Origin: Alphaproteobacteria bacterium
GTDB lineage: Bacteria > Pseudomonadota > Alphaproteobacteria > Thalassobaculales > Thalassobaculaceae
Reading direction: 5' to 3'
Length of the DNA stretch: 8,445 nucleotides
Assembly (NCBI GenBank): GCA_028822575.1
Contig: JAPKDN010000108.1
Coordinates: forward strand, 1-8,445
Positions 1-7,483 of this stretch are shown here, in pieces (positions within the stretch are counted from its first letter, which is position 1; the number at the start of each line of letters is the position of its first letter). Position numbers and translations under genes: made by a program. The notes under the pieces were generated by a model. The model ran no database searches, was not told the origin of the DNA, and worked only from the letters and a program-made list of their open reading frames with translations.

Positions 1-534
1 GCGGTTGTGACCGACGGTGTCATGCACGCGGGCGGGCGTTACCTCACCGGCTATGAAGACGGTACCGAAAACCCCGAGGGCGACGCGGCCGCCGTAGCCG
101 CGCTCGTTCGGGCGTGTGGGGCGTGGCGCGCGCAAGGAAGGCTCCAGATTCGTCGCGGCCCAGCAATGGGTTCGTGACCTCTCCTATTTCGCCTCTCTGG
201 CCGAACCGGAGCGGGACAATATCATTCGTCGCCGGATTTCGGACAATGAGGCAATCGACGATGTCCCAGATTCGGCGCATGTAAAACGCACGGCCCCGGA
301 AAGTTTCGAGCCCGAGGCTTTTATCCTGCGCCGCTCGACGCTCTTCGCGGACTAGAGCAGCGAGAAATTGATGTTTGCGGCCTTGGGCGGGTTGCCCGAT
401 GATTTCGAGACTCAAATTCAAAGGGGAGCGTGGTTGATGCATTGTTCCAGTTTTCTCGACCGGTCAGCGGCTGATAATACTGGTGCCCGCCAGTGGAAGG
501 GGAGCATTTGGATCTCACCGCCCTCGGTATATGA
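1..534 (+). pseudogene. DyP-type haem peroxidase, 3' part, decayed
   Basis: The gene enters from the left edge, so its 5' half is not visible. Frame 1 opens with GYEDGTENPEG (49-81), the GxxDG signature of dye-decolourising peroxidases (YfeX-like), whose Asp is the distal catalytic residue. The match then jumps to frame 2 at about 85-125, giving FVAAQQWVRDL, then SDNEAIDDVPDSAHVKRT, which carries the presumed proximal haem His, then AFILRRS. A TAG at 353-355 interrupts frame 2, but family-like sequence continues (LMFAALGGLPDDFETQIQR, 374-430). It then jumps back to frame 1 at about 430 as VDALFQFSRPVSG, a TGA-TAA pair (472-477), and YWCPPVEGEHLDLTALGI, ending at TGA 532-534. That tail matches the usual DyP C-terminus. 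Intact relatives use haem and H2O2 to oxidise dyes or porphyrinogens. Several independent lesions make a single sequencing error unlikely. Confidence 0.85.
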
Positions 535-560
535 GGCGTCCTCGTCCTCGTCCTTGGCCG

Positions 561-595
561 TTTCGTTGCAGACCCACTTTCGGCTATAGTATTTT
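561..595 (+). promoter_or_regulatory. Possible promoter for the PhyH-family gene
   Basis: The 97-base gap between the DyP wreck and the phyH start turns AT-rich just before the gene. Two overlapping sigma70-like pairs are possible: TTTCGT (561-566) with TATAGT (585-590), spacing 18, or TTGCAG (566-571) with TATTTT (590-595), spacing 18. Neither is close to consensus. The gene has a broken gene upstream on the same strand and nothing else to share a transcript with inside the window, so a local promoter is expected. This is a weak prediction. Confidence 0.28.
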
Positions 596-631
596 CAGAT
601 GTTTAAATAGACCGCCGCTTAGGAGTCATCC

Positions 632-1537
632 ATGCAGCCTGAAAAAATTCTCTCACACGCGCCCAAGATCCTTAGCCAGGTGCAGCGCGAACAGTATTTC
701 AGCGACGGTTATCTGACGCTGGAAGGGTTCATCAACCAGTACTGGCTGGACCGGATCTGGGATGCCACCAACGGTTTCATCGATGAAAGCCGAGGCTATA
801 CCAAATCGGATAGCAAGTTTGACCTAGAACCGGGCCACACATCGGAGGCTCCGAGGCTCAGGCGGCTGACCGCGCCAGTGAACCATCACGAGACTTATTG
901 GGAGTTCGCCAGCCGAGGACCAATCGTCGACGTGGCTGAGGATCTTCTAGGCCCCGATGTCGTGTTCCACCACTCCAAATTAAACTTCAAATGGTCGGGT
1001 GGCGGCGAGGAGGTGAAGTGGCATCAGGACATCCCGTTCTATCCGCACACTAACTATGGCGTCCTGGCGATCGGCCTCTACATGAACGACGTGGATGACG
1101 AGATGGGACCGATGGGTGCCATCCCCGGCAGTCAGAATGGCCCGATCTACAACCACTATAACAACAAGGACGAGTGGGTCGGCGCCATGCCGGATGATGA
1201 CGCGGACAAACTGCCGATGGACAAAGCCGGTTGGATGCGCGGCAAGGCCGGCACCATCACGGTGCATCACTGTCGGACTGTACACGGCTCGATGCCGAAT
1301 ATGTCGGGTCGTATGCGCCCGCTTTTAATCAACGCGTTTTCGTCGGCCGACGCGCTGCCGATCACAGCGCACCCGGCGCCCTGCCCGCAAGTCGGCACCG
1401 TCGTACGAGGGAAGCCGGCCCGCTGGGCGGCGTTCGACGCCGAGCCTTGTCTGCTGCCGCCGGATTGGTCGGGGGGATATACCTCGATTTTCGCACTTCA
1501 GCAGGAAGAAGACCTGGAGGCCCATACGGCGGAGTAA
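632..1537 (+). CDS. Phytanoyl-CoA dioxygenase (PhyH) family Fe(II)/2-oxoglutarate oxygenase
   Basis: A 301-residue protein, normal length for bacterial PhyH-family hydroxylases, with no signal peptide or membrane segment, hence cytosolic. These enzymes couple 2-oxoglutarate decarboxylation to hydroxylation of a small substrate using mononuclear iron. The HxD half of the iron-binding facial triad is WHQD (His131, Asp133), followed by the family-typical stretch IGLYMNDVDDEMGPMGAIPG (147-166). The distal iron His is His218 in HHCRTVHGS, and Arg229 (or Arg227) is placed to hold 2-oxoglutarate. The N-terminus FSDGYLTLEGFI (23-34) is the usual PhyH opening. The ATG at 632 is supported by AGGAG at 621-625, six bases upstream. 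It is flanked by a broken peroxidase and a broken kinase, so context does not name a substrate. The frame is uninterrupted and all catalytic residues are present. Family assignment is firm; the reaction is unknown. Confidence 0.92.
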   Translation: MQPEKILSHAPKILSQVQREQYFSDGYLTLEGFINQYWLDRIWDATNGFIDESRGYTKSDSKFDLEPGHTSEAPRLRRLTAPVNHHETYWEFASRGPIVDVAEDLLGPDVVFHHSKLNFKWSGGGEEVKWHQDIPFYPHTNYGVLAIGLYMNDVDDEMGPMGAIPGSQNGPIYNHYNNKDEWVGAMPDDDADKLPMDKAGWMRGKAGTITVHHCRTVHGSMPNMSGRMRPLLINAFSSADALPITAHPAPCPQVGTVVRGKPARWAAFDAEPCLLPPDWSGGYTSIFALQQEEDLEAHTAE

Positions 1538-1541
1538 AATT

Positions 1542-3053
1542 CTATGCTTTGGGGGTGATCAGGCTCACCGTGGTTCCCCGGTCATGCTCAGTTTTGATAT
1601 TGAATCGCCCGCCCATGATACCGACTAGAGATTTCGTGATATCAGCAGACCTAACCCGGCACCATCGATTTCAGTGGCGTAATTCGCGCGGACTGGTCCC
1701 GAAGTCTTGACTAGGCGTTCGAGTATGGCTTTCGAAATGCCTTTGCCGGTATCAATCACCGAGAACCTCACGAAACTCGCGGGAGGGCGATCAATCCAAA
1801 CCGCGACACGGCCACCGCAACGGGTGGCGCGAATTCATTGGTCAGCAGGTTCAAAAGGCATTGATGCATCGATCTCACATCAACCATGACGCGCGGCAGC
1901 TCCGGACTCGCGGTCCCACGCAGTCGAATACCCGCCCTTCCGGCGGACCGGTCGCAGAGCCGCGGAGATCAAATCCCGAGGGTGTTGTGCGCGTTGAACA
2001 GGTATTCTCGGCGCCCGGCCTCATCCCCGAGAGATTCAACAGATCGTTGATCAGCAAAAGGAGGTGCTCTCCGCTGTTCATCACGTCACCGAGATAGGAG
2101 CGATAGCGCTCCGAGCCGAGCGGGCCAAATGGCCCGAACAACACCAGATTGGAAAACCCGATAATAGCGTTCAGCGGCGTTTGGAACCCGTGACTCATCC
2201 GCGTGAGGAAAGCTGATTTGGCCCGACTCGCCTGTTCCGCCGCATCAAGCGCCTTGGTCAATGCCTTCTCGCGGTGGGATAGTTTCGTTATGTCGGTATT
2301 GACGACCGCGATGCTGCCATCGTCGAGTAAGCGTTCCTTGATCAAAAGAACATTACCATCGGTCCAACGCATCAAACCTAGCTCGCCCAAGGCTGAGCGG
2401 TGACGTGCCATGCGTTTGGTCAGAAACGCTTCCTCGCGACCCATCGCGCCCTCGAGTAATCCGAGATTCATATTGGCCTGAACGATCTTATCGAAGGCCA
2501 CTCCCCCGTCGAACAACCAGTCGGGGTTTTCGTTAATTCTCCGGGAGATGGTGTTGCAAAATACCGTGGTGCCGCCGGGGTCAAAAGGCACGAACCCGTC
2601 GGTCGGGCTTTCCTTCGCGCCGCGGAGCACCGAAAGATCATAGGATGCCAGTCGATTGGACTTTATGGTCGCGGGCTTGTCGATATCTCACAAAAGCGCT
2701 GGGTTTTGATCCGGCGCGGACACCGCGGTGCCGGAGCCAAAGTAGCCGGTGAGGCCCAAGTGGGGGCTAAATACTGGCTTTCCACTTAGCAGTAGCCATT
2801 GTAGCCGCCCTTCGGGGCGCGCGCGGAATACCAATTGGTCCGGGAAAGAGTGCCTATCCGCGAAGGCGGTTCCCCCACTCTCCCACTCATAACCAAGTTC
2901 AGCGAAGTTCCATCCGATATGCGCCGCGTCTTCGACTCCAGACATCTCGCCGGCCCGTGCCGATACAAAGGTGAATTTTAAAGTGTCATTGATTCACCAG
3001 AAAAATCCTGGGGCGACGTCCAGGATTTCCTGCTCGATATGTTGATGGGAAGA
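1542..3053 (-). pseudogene. PAS-PAS-HisKA-HATPase sensor histidine kinase, decayed
   Basis: Reading the minus strand across frames recovers a full hybrid-free sensor kinase. A first PAS domain (about 3050-2690) ends in LQWLLLSGKPVFSPHLGLTGY, and carries TGA at 2994-2996. The frame then meets TGA 2688-2690. A second PAS-like domain (about 2600-2290, DGFVPFDPGG to VVNTDITKLS) leads through a short coiled linker to HisKA (RAKSAFLTRMSHGFQTPLNAI; phospho-acceptor His codon 2190-2192). Frame is lost near 2010-2030 and again near 1900-1940. The N-box reads RSMHQCLLNLLTN (about 1838-1878), the G1 box DTGKGI (1736-1753) after another shift, and the G2 box GAGLGL (1646-1663). TAG 1625-1627 and one more shift precede the C-terminus, which ends in TTVSLITPKA and TAG 1542-1544. 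The 5' end is uncertain: no in-frame ATG precedes TAG 3054-3056. The H-box has Gly-Phe-Gln where Glu-Leu-Arg is usual. It cannot give a working kinase; no response regulator lies nearby. Confidence 0.88.
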
Positions 3054-3177
3054 CTAGGTTCCCCGAGTGTTGAACACGTGATCTCATGCTTGCGGCATGG
3101 AGGGATAAAGTGAAGATTTCCTTAATGTGGGCGGCTGCTTTGGCCGCGATTCAGCAATATGCGCGTGTGTGTGGCAA

Positions 3178-3206
3178 GCGGGAGTGTGTGGGAAACACGC
3201 ACCCGC
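3178..3206 (-). terminator. Hairpin after the CoA-ester lyase gene, possible operon terminator
   Basis: An inverted repeat lies 13 bases past the lyase stop codon. The arms GCGGG/CCCGC extend through GTGTG/CACGC-type pairs, with a small bulge and a wobble, around a five-base loop (GGAAA on the plus strand). The position fits the end of the five-gene minus-strand block. The minus-strand transcript lacks a proper U-run after the stem, so it would be a poor intrinsic terminator and may instead act as an mRNA 3' end stabiliser. The rest of the gap down to 3057 shows only short GT-rich runs and nothing I recognise. Confidence 0.4.
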
Positions 3207-3219
3207 TCGCTTTGCTGGG

Positions 3220-4113
3220 TCATCCCTGCGCGGCGATCTCCGCCGCCATCGACAACACGTTTCGCGCCTGTTTCAAATGCGGCATGTCGAGCATTTTCCC
3301 TTCAAGGCCGACAACGCCCAACCCCGGGTTCTGCTCGAACACGTCGACCACGCGTCGTGCATGTGAGATCTCTTCTTCCGACGGCGTGAAGGCATCGTTG
3401 ATAATCGCCGCCTGCGCCGGGTGGATCGCGATCTTGCCAATAAAGCCCGACCGACGATCCCTCAAGCAATCCTCCGCCAAGCCCTCGGTGTCCTTGTAAT
3501 TGACGTAGACGACGCCGACAGGTTGGACATCGATCGCGCGCGCCGCTGCCAGACAAAAGGATTTCGCCATCAGATAAGGATCATCATAACCGCCCGACGT
3601 GGGGTTCATATTGTCGCTGGCGCCCAACGCCGCCGATAGATCTTCCGCTCCCCAGGTGATCGCCACCATCCTGTCGGTTACGCCGTCAAGATAAGTGTGG
3701 AAGCTAAGCAGGGAGGCCGCGGTCTCGGTGGCGACAACTAGGATTTTGGTCGATCCGATCTCCAACCCCTCGCGCGCCTCCAGCGCCGAGAGATAGTTCC
3801 CCATCGTGTTTACGTCCTTGGCCGAATAAACCTTGGGCAAACAAATCCCGTCCGGTGCGCCGGCCATTACTGCCGCAAGATCTGGTAGGCACAGATCGGT
3901 ATCAAGTGGATTGACCCGCACCCAGAGCTTTTGGCGTGAGCGATCGGCGCGATCCTTGAGATAGTTACACACCATTTGACGCGCGACGTCCTGTCGGTTA
4001 TCGGAGACAGAATCCTCTAGGTCGAGGATCAAGGCATCCGCTGGGTTATCCCGTGCTTTCTCCAGCTTACGCTCGGAATCGCCGGGAACGAACAGCCAGG
4101 AGCGGATAATCAT
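3220..4113 (-). CDS. CitE-like CoA-ester lyase (HpcH/HpaI aldolase/citrate lyase family)
   Basis: A 297-residue cytosolic TIM-barrel enzyme of the CitE/malyl-CoA/citramalyl-CoA lyase group, which cleaves a 3-hydroxyacyl-CoA into acetyl-CoA and a 2-oxo acid (glyoxylate or pyruvate) with Mg2+. Visible family motifs in order: RSWLFVPGD (4-12), LILDLEDSV (29-37), WVRVNPLD with substrate-binding Arg66, LPK (Lys94), VATET with Glu130, AITWGAEDL with Glu157/Asp158 for metal binding, GKIAIHPAQ (227-235) and GKMLDMPHL near the end. The ATG at 4113 is chosen over an upstream TTG at 4149 because it starts at the family's normal N-terminus and overlaps the maoC stop by four bases (ATGA), typical of translational coupling. 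The adjacent MaoC hydratase suggests hydration then cleavage of the same CoA ester, as in itaconate degradation (hydratase then citramalyl-CoA lyase). The exact substrate (citramalyl-, malyl- or methylmalyl-CoA) cannot be read from sequence. Confidence 0.92.
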   Translation of the reverse strand: MIIRSWLFVPGDSERKLEKARDNPADALILDLEDSVSDNRQDVARQMVCNYLKDRADRSRQKLWVRVNPLDTDLCLPDLAAVMAGAPDGICLPKVYSAKDVNTMGNYLSALEAREGLEIGSTKILVVATETAASLLSFHTYLDGVTDRMVAITWGAEDLSAALGASDNMNPTSGGYDDPYLMAKSFCLAAARAIDVQPVGVVYVNYKDTEGLAEDCLRDRRSGFIGKIAIHPAQAAIINDAFTPSEEEISHARRVVDVFEQNPGLGVVGLEGKMLDMPHLKQARNVLSMAAEIAAQG

Positions 4114-4562
4114 GTCGGCTTCTTCATCATCAGCCCGACGCGCAGGCAATACGCGATCTCTTCATCCCGCTGATTGTAACCGCGGTGTTCAAAGGTCACG
4201 AGTCCCGAGGTGGGTCGCGATTTCGACTCGCGCTTATCCTTGATCGTGGTCACCGAGCGGATGGTGTCGCCATGGAAAACTGGATTGGCGAAGCGGGTAT
4301 CGGTCATGCCAAGATTGCCCAGCGTGGTGCCGAGTGTCGTGTCGCTGACCGAGACGCCAATCACCAGGCCAAGAGTGAACAGGCTGTTCACAATCCGCTG
4401 ACCGTATTCCGTGTCCTTGCTGAATTCCTCGTCCAGATGCAGCGGTTGCGGGTTATGGGTCATCGCGCAGAACATGATGTTGTCCATCTCGGACACCGTG
4501 CGAGTGAGTTCATGCTTGAACTCCATTCCGATCTTGAATTCCTCGTAATACAGACCAGCCAT
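4110..4562 (-). CDS. MaoC-like hot-dog fold hydratase/dehydratase
   Basis: A 150-residue single-hot-dog protein, usual length for bacterial MaoC-like acyl-CoA hydratases, which add water to an enoyl-CoA. The active-site region reads AMTHNPQPLHLD (33-44), keeping the catalytic His42. The position usually held by Asp in the canonical DxNPxH motif is Asn37, and Gln39 replaces the Asn, a pattern I associate with the subgroup found beside CitE-like lyases. Other typical segments are GQRIVNSLFTLGLVIGVSV (54-72), DTTLGTTLGNLG (74-85) and NPVFHGDTIRS (93-103). The ATG at 4562 follows a strong GGAGG five bases upstream. It overlaps the lyase gene by four bases, so the two are probably co-translated and act in sequence on a C4-C5 acid CoA ester. 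It lies 86 bases after the broken transporter gene. Itaconyl-CoA or mesaconyl-CoA hydratase is a reasonable guess; family call is firm. Confidence 0.9.
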   Translation of the reverse strand: MAGLYYEEFKIGMEFKHELTRTVSEMDNIMFCAMTHNPQPLHLDEEFSKDTEYGQRIVNSLFTLGLVIGVSVSDTTLGTTLGNLGMTDTRFANPVFHGDTIRSVTTIKDKRESKSRPTSGLVTFEHRGYNQRDEEIAYCLRVGLMMKKPT

Positions 4563-4602
4563 CGATACCTCCGCTTTACCCTGGTTTGTTGGTTACCTGA
4601 GT

Positions 4603-4625
4603 TTGCTCGTGGAATTGGCGAGCAA
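4603..4625. repeat. Inverted repeat between the transporter remnant and the MaoC gene
   Basis: A perfect seven-base inverted repeat, TTGCTCG at 4603-4609 and CGAGCAA at 4619-4625, encloses a nine-base spacer. The flanking bases (GGTTTGTTGG on one side, CCACAACCC on the other) can extend it as an imperfect stem. It sits in the 86-base gap ahead of maoC. It could be an intercistronic hairpin, a remnant terminator or an operator; no U-run follows on either strand. I found no convincing promoter beside it. Confidence 0.35.
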
Positions 4626-4648
4626 CACACCACAACCCGGTGGACAGC

Positions 4649-5581
4649 TCAAACCAGCAAGGCGACCACCGCGCCTGTCATCATGGTGGCGATGGTACCC
4701 GCGAGCAGAGCTTTCATTCCGAGACCGACGATCTCCGCCCAACGTTCCGGCGCCATGGCCACGAACCCGGCGATGGTGATGCCGGAACTACCCAAATTCA
4801 AGAAGCTACAAAGCGCGTAAAGCAGAATGATCCGGCTGCGGTCGGACAACACGCCTTCCGACAATCCCGAAAGTTGAAAATAAGCGATAAGTTCGTTAAG
4901 GACGATTTTGGTGCCGACAAGGCCGCCCGTTACGACCGCCTCGCTCCAGGGAAACCGATCAACCAAGCCAGCGGTGCCAGAGCTTCGCCCAACAGCCGTT
5001 CTAAACTGAGCCCCGCGCCACCCATGTCGGGAAACAAGCCCAATATATGGTTCACCAGCGCCACCAGGGCGACGAAAGCGATCGGGGTCGCGGCGATGTT
5101 CAACAACAATCGTAGACCGTCGGTGATACCCGTTACGATCGTGTCCATCGTTCCCGCATAGGGGCTCTCGGTGGGGGACCGCGTCGTCGATCTTGCCGCC
5201 TGGTTCGCTTGGGATCATGACTCGTGCTACCACCAAGGCCGCCGGTGCGCTGATCAAGGAGGCAGCCACGAGATGACCCGCGCCATCTAGTATCGCGGTG
5301 CTGAGGATCATCGCGTAGAGCACCAGAACCGTCCCGGCGATGGTGGTCAGCCCACAGGTTATCATGGCGAAGAGATCCGCCTGGCTCATGGTCGCCAGAT
5401 GTGGGCGAATCAGGAGCGCCGCCCCGATCACTGGAATATTCAGCGCTAAGGCCGCCAAGCCAAACTGGATCACTAATCCCGCTACGACCAGCCGCGACCT
5501 CCACCGTGACCGCGCCTCGCTGGCGATCCAGGCAAGGGCAAAAAGGAAAATCAATCCCAGGATTGGTTATATCAATTCCAT
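4649..5581 (-). pseudogene. Concentrative nucleoside transporter (CNT/NupC family), decayed
   Basis: Intact relatives are inner-membrane Na+- or H+-coupled nucleoside importers of about 400 residues. The original start is clear: ATG at 5579-5581, nine bases after GGGGAGG (5591-5597). Codon 5 is TAA (5567-5569), between MELI and PILGLIFLFALAWIASE. The first transmembrane segments then run straight into ALLIRPHL at about 5420-5437, where relatives have roughly 140-150 more residues, including the HP1 re-entrant loop; its conserved Glu-Ala-Pro is Gly-Ala-Ala here. TIAGTVLVLYAMIL and ISAPAALVVARVMIP follow. Frame is lost near a G-run at 5173-5177, so MDTIVTGITDGLRLLLNIAA (from 5148) lies in another frame, and returns near 4945-4955 (GFP/WSEAV). 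The C-terminal half is well kept (VGTKIVLNELIAY, with the conserved Asn-Glu; LCSFLNLGSSGITIAGF; TGA 4649-4651). With 32 bases to iolD upstream, it belonged to the same operon. Confidence 0.88.
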
Positions 5582-5590
5582 CGCGTGAGA

Positions 5591-5597
5591 CCTCCCC
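5591..5597 (-). promoter_or_regulatory. Ribosome binding site of the broken transporter gene
   Basis: GGGGAGG on the minus strand, nine bases before the ATG at 5581. It fixes the ancestral start and shows that the TAA at codon 5 is a real interruption and not upstream noise. Translation would initiate and stop after four residues. Confidence 0.7.
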
Positions 5598-5613
5598 GTT
5601 TCGCTCTATGTGT

Positions 5614-7461
5614 CTATCCATCGACCCTTTGACGGGTGGAGTTTCTTTCATACACGACACGGGCGTCTTTAACCTCCGGCCGGTCCGAGACCTCGGCGAC
5701 CGGCACATCCCACCAGGCGCCGCCGGCCTCGGTCGCCGCGATGGGATCGGTTTCGATCACCAACACCGTGGTGCGATCGTTGCGTCGCGCACGGACAAGC
5801 GCCTTTTCCAACTGCGCGATTCCGGTAACATGTTCGGAGATTGCCCCGAGACTAGCGGCGTGCGCGACGAAATCCACACTGACGGGCGCGATGTCTGGAA
5901 TGTCCTCGAAAAGATTATTGAACGGCGCACCGCCGGTGCCGATCTGTAAACGCCGAATACAACCAAAGCCTCCATTGTCGAGGACCGTGACGATCAGCTT
6001 GTGGCCAAGCGCGACGGATGTCGCAATCTCGGAATTCATCATCAAGTAGCTACCATCGCCCACCATGACGAAAACCTCGTGATCCGGCAGCGCCATCTTG
6101 ACCCCAAGACCACCGGCGATCTCGTATCCCATGCAGGAATAACCATATTCCAAATGGTATACGTTGGTGTTTGAGGCCCGCCACAACTAATGGAGCTCAC
6201 CCGGTAAACCGCCGGCGGCGCAAACCACTGTCCCTTTGTCTTCAGCCGCCCGCGCGACGGCGCCGATGACCTGGGCATCGCTAGGCTGGAGCGCGTTATC
6301 TGCCGCCAGGGCCCGGTCCGCGATCTGGTTCCAGGTGTGGATCGCCGTGCTGGCCCGCTCACGCCATTGGTAGGGTGCCTGATAATGGGCGATCGTGTGA
6401 TCCAGCGCCTCGATCCCCACCCAGGCGTCGGCGACGATCCCGAGACCGGCATGTTTGCCCGCGTCATAGGGGGAGATATTCAAATTGATCAGTTGGCACT
6501 CCAAGTTGGCGAACAGGGCGCGCGACCCGGTGGTGAAATCCTGCAACCGGGTGCCGATCGCCAGCACCACGTCTGCCTCGGCCGCCAAGGCGTTGGCGGC
6601 ACTGGTCCCGGTGACGCCAATACCGCCGAGATTAAGCGGATTGTCCCAGGCTATGGCGCCCTTGCCAGCCTGTGTTTCGGCCATCGGGATGCCGCGGCGT
6701 TCGGCGAATTCGGCGAGCACCGTGCCGGCGTCGGAATATTGCACGCCGCCACCGGCGATAATCAGTGGTTTGCGCGATCGTTCCAGCACCCGGGCGGCGG
6801 CACTCAACTCGCGAATATCCGGTTGCGGTCTGCGAATGCGATGTCGTGTCGCTTCGAAGAAGCTTTCTGGGAAATCATAGGCTTCGGTCTGAACGTCCTG
6901 GCATAGGGCTAGGGTGACCGGGCCACAGGCACCGGCGTCGGTGAATATCCGGACCGCGCGCGGCAGGGCCTGAATGATCTGCTCCGGCCTGGTAATCCTG
7001 TCGAAATAGCGAGAAACCGGGCGAAAACAATCATTGGCCGAGACCGTGCCGTCGCCGAAATCCTCGATCTGTTGAAGGACTGGATCGGGGCGGCGGCTGG
7101 CGAATACTTCACCCGGCAACAACAACAAGGGAAGTCGGTTCACATGCGCCACCGCCGCCGCCGTCACCATATTGGTGGCGCCGGGGCCGATCGAGGTGGT
7201 GCAAGCCATGACCTGGCGTCTGAGCGAAGCCTTGGCGAAGGCGGTGGCGGCCAGCGCCATCGCTTGCTCGTTGTGTGCCCGATACGTGGGCAATATATCC
7301 CGCGCGCCATACAGTGCTTCGCCGAGGCCGGTGACATTGCCGTGTCCGAAAATCGCCCAGCATCCGGCGAAAAGCGGTTTCGCCCCGGTGGGCGTGTCTA
7401 TGCTTTGGGCGATGAGATACCGCACCAGGGCCTGAGCCATGGTCATCCGGACCGTGGTCAT
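5614..7461 (-). pseudogene. iolD: IolD-type 3D-(3,5/4)-trihydroxycyclohexane-1,2-dione hydrolase, interrupted by one amber codon
   Basis: A thiamine-diphosphate enzyme that in myo-inositol catabolism opens the ring of a cyclohexane-1,2-dione to 5-deoxyglucuronate. The frame from ATG 7461 spans 615 codons, near the usual 610-640. The N-terminal Pyr domain has AIFGHGNVTGLGEAL (36-50), the cofactor-activating Glu65 in TYRAHNEQAMALAA, and ACTTSIGPGATNMVTAAA (86-103); PDPVLQQIE (125-133) is characteristic of IolD. The central domain spans about 200-360. The PP domain has EYGYSCMGYEIAGGLGVKMA, then GDG (468-470) and DN (495-496), the Mg2+/ThDP motif. Codon 425 is TAG (6187-6189), between GELH and LWRAS, where relatives as I recall them have Lys (GELHKLWR). 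No other lesion is visible, so this looks recent. The stop removes most of the PP domain including GDG. GGAGAG at 7466-7471 supports the start. It follows the aldolase gene by 22 bases. No iolB, iolC, iolE or iolG is present. Confidence 0.87.
6187..6189 (-). other. In-frame amber codon inside iolD
   Basis: TAG in the same frame as both halves of iolD; a one-base change from AAG would give the Lys expected at this place in IolD proteins. The downstream half begins with TTG right after the stop and has only a poor Shine-Dalgarno-like GGGTGAG, so independent translation of the C-terminal part is unlikely. Confidence 0.85.
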
Positions 7462-7465
7462 GAAA

Positions 7466-7471
7466 CTCTCC
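7466..7471 (-). promoter_or_regulatory. Ribosome binding site of iolD
   Basis: GGAGAG on the minus strand, four bases before the ATG at 7461 (six counting from the GGAG core). It favours this ATG over the in-frame Met codons 6 and 8, and lies in the 22-base gap after the aldolase gene, consistent with co-transcription. Confidence 0.55.
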
Positions 7472-7483
7472 AGCCGAGGTTGG

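Noticed and set aside
538..555. Short TCCTCG-type tandem repeat upstream of phyH
   Set aside because: Only about three copies of a six-base unit, within what chance gives in this sequence.
3160..3200. GT-rich alternating tract as a regulatory or recombination element
   Set aside because: Short and irregular; part of it is explained by the hairpin arms after the lyase gene.
4185..4820. Plus-strand open frame of 211 codons across maoC and the transporter tail
   Set aside because: Spans the opposite strand of two identified genes and the gap between them, and its translation resembles no family.
5614..6186. C-terminal half of IolD as an independent gene starting at TTG
   Set aside because: It begins directly after the amber codon in the same frame, lacks a good ribosome binding site, and is the missing half of IolD.
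6187..6189. Amber codon as a site for pyrrolysine or programmed readthrough
   Set aside because: No supporting machinery in the window, no nearby recoding element seen, and three neighbouring genes are plainly dead; a nonsense mutation is simpler.
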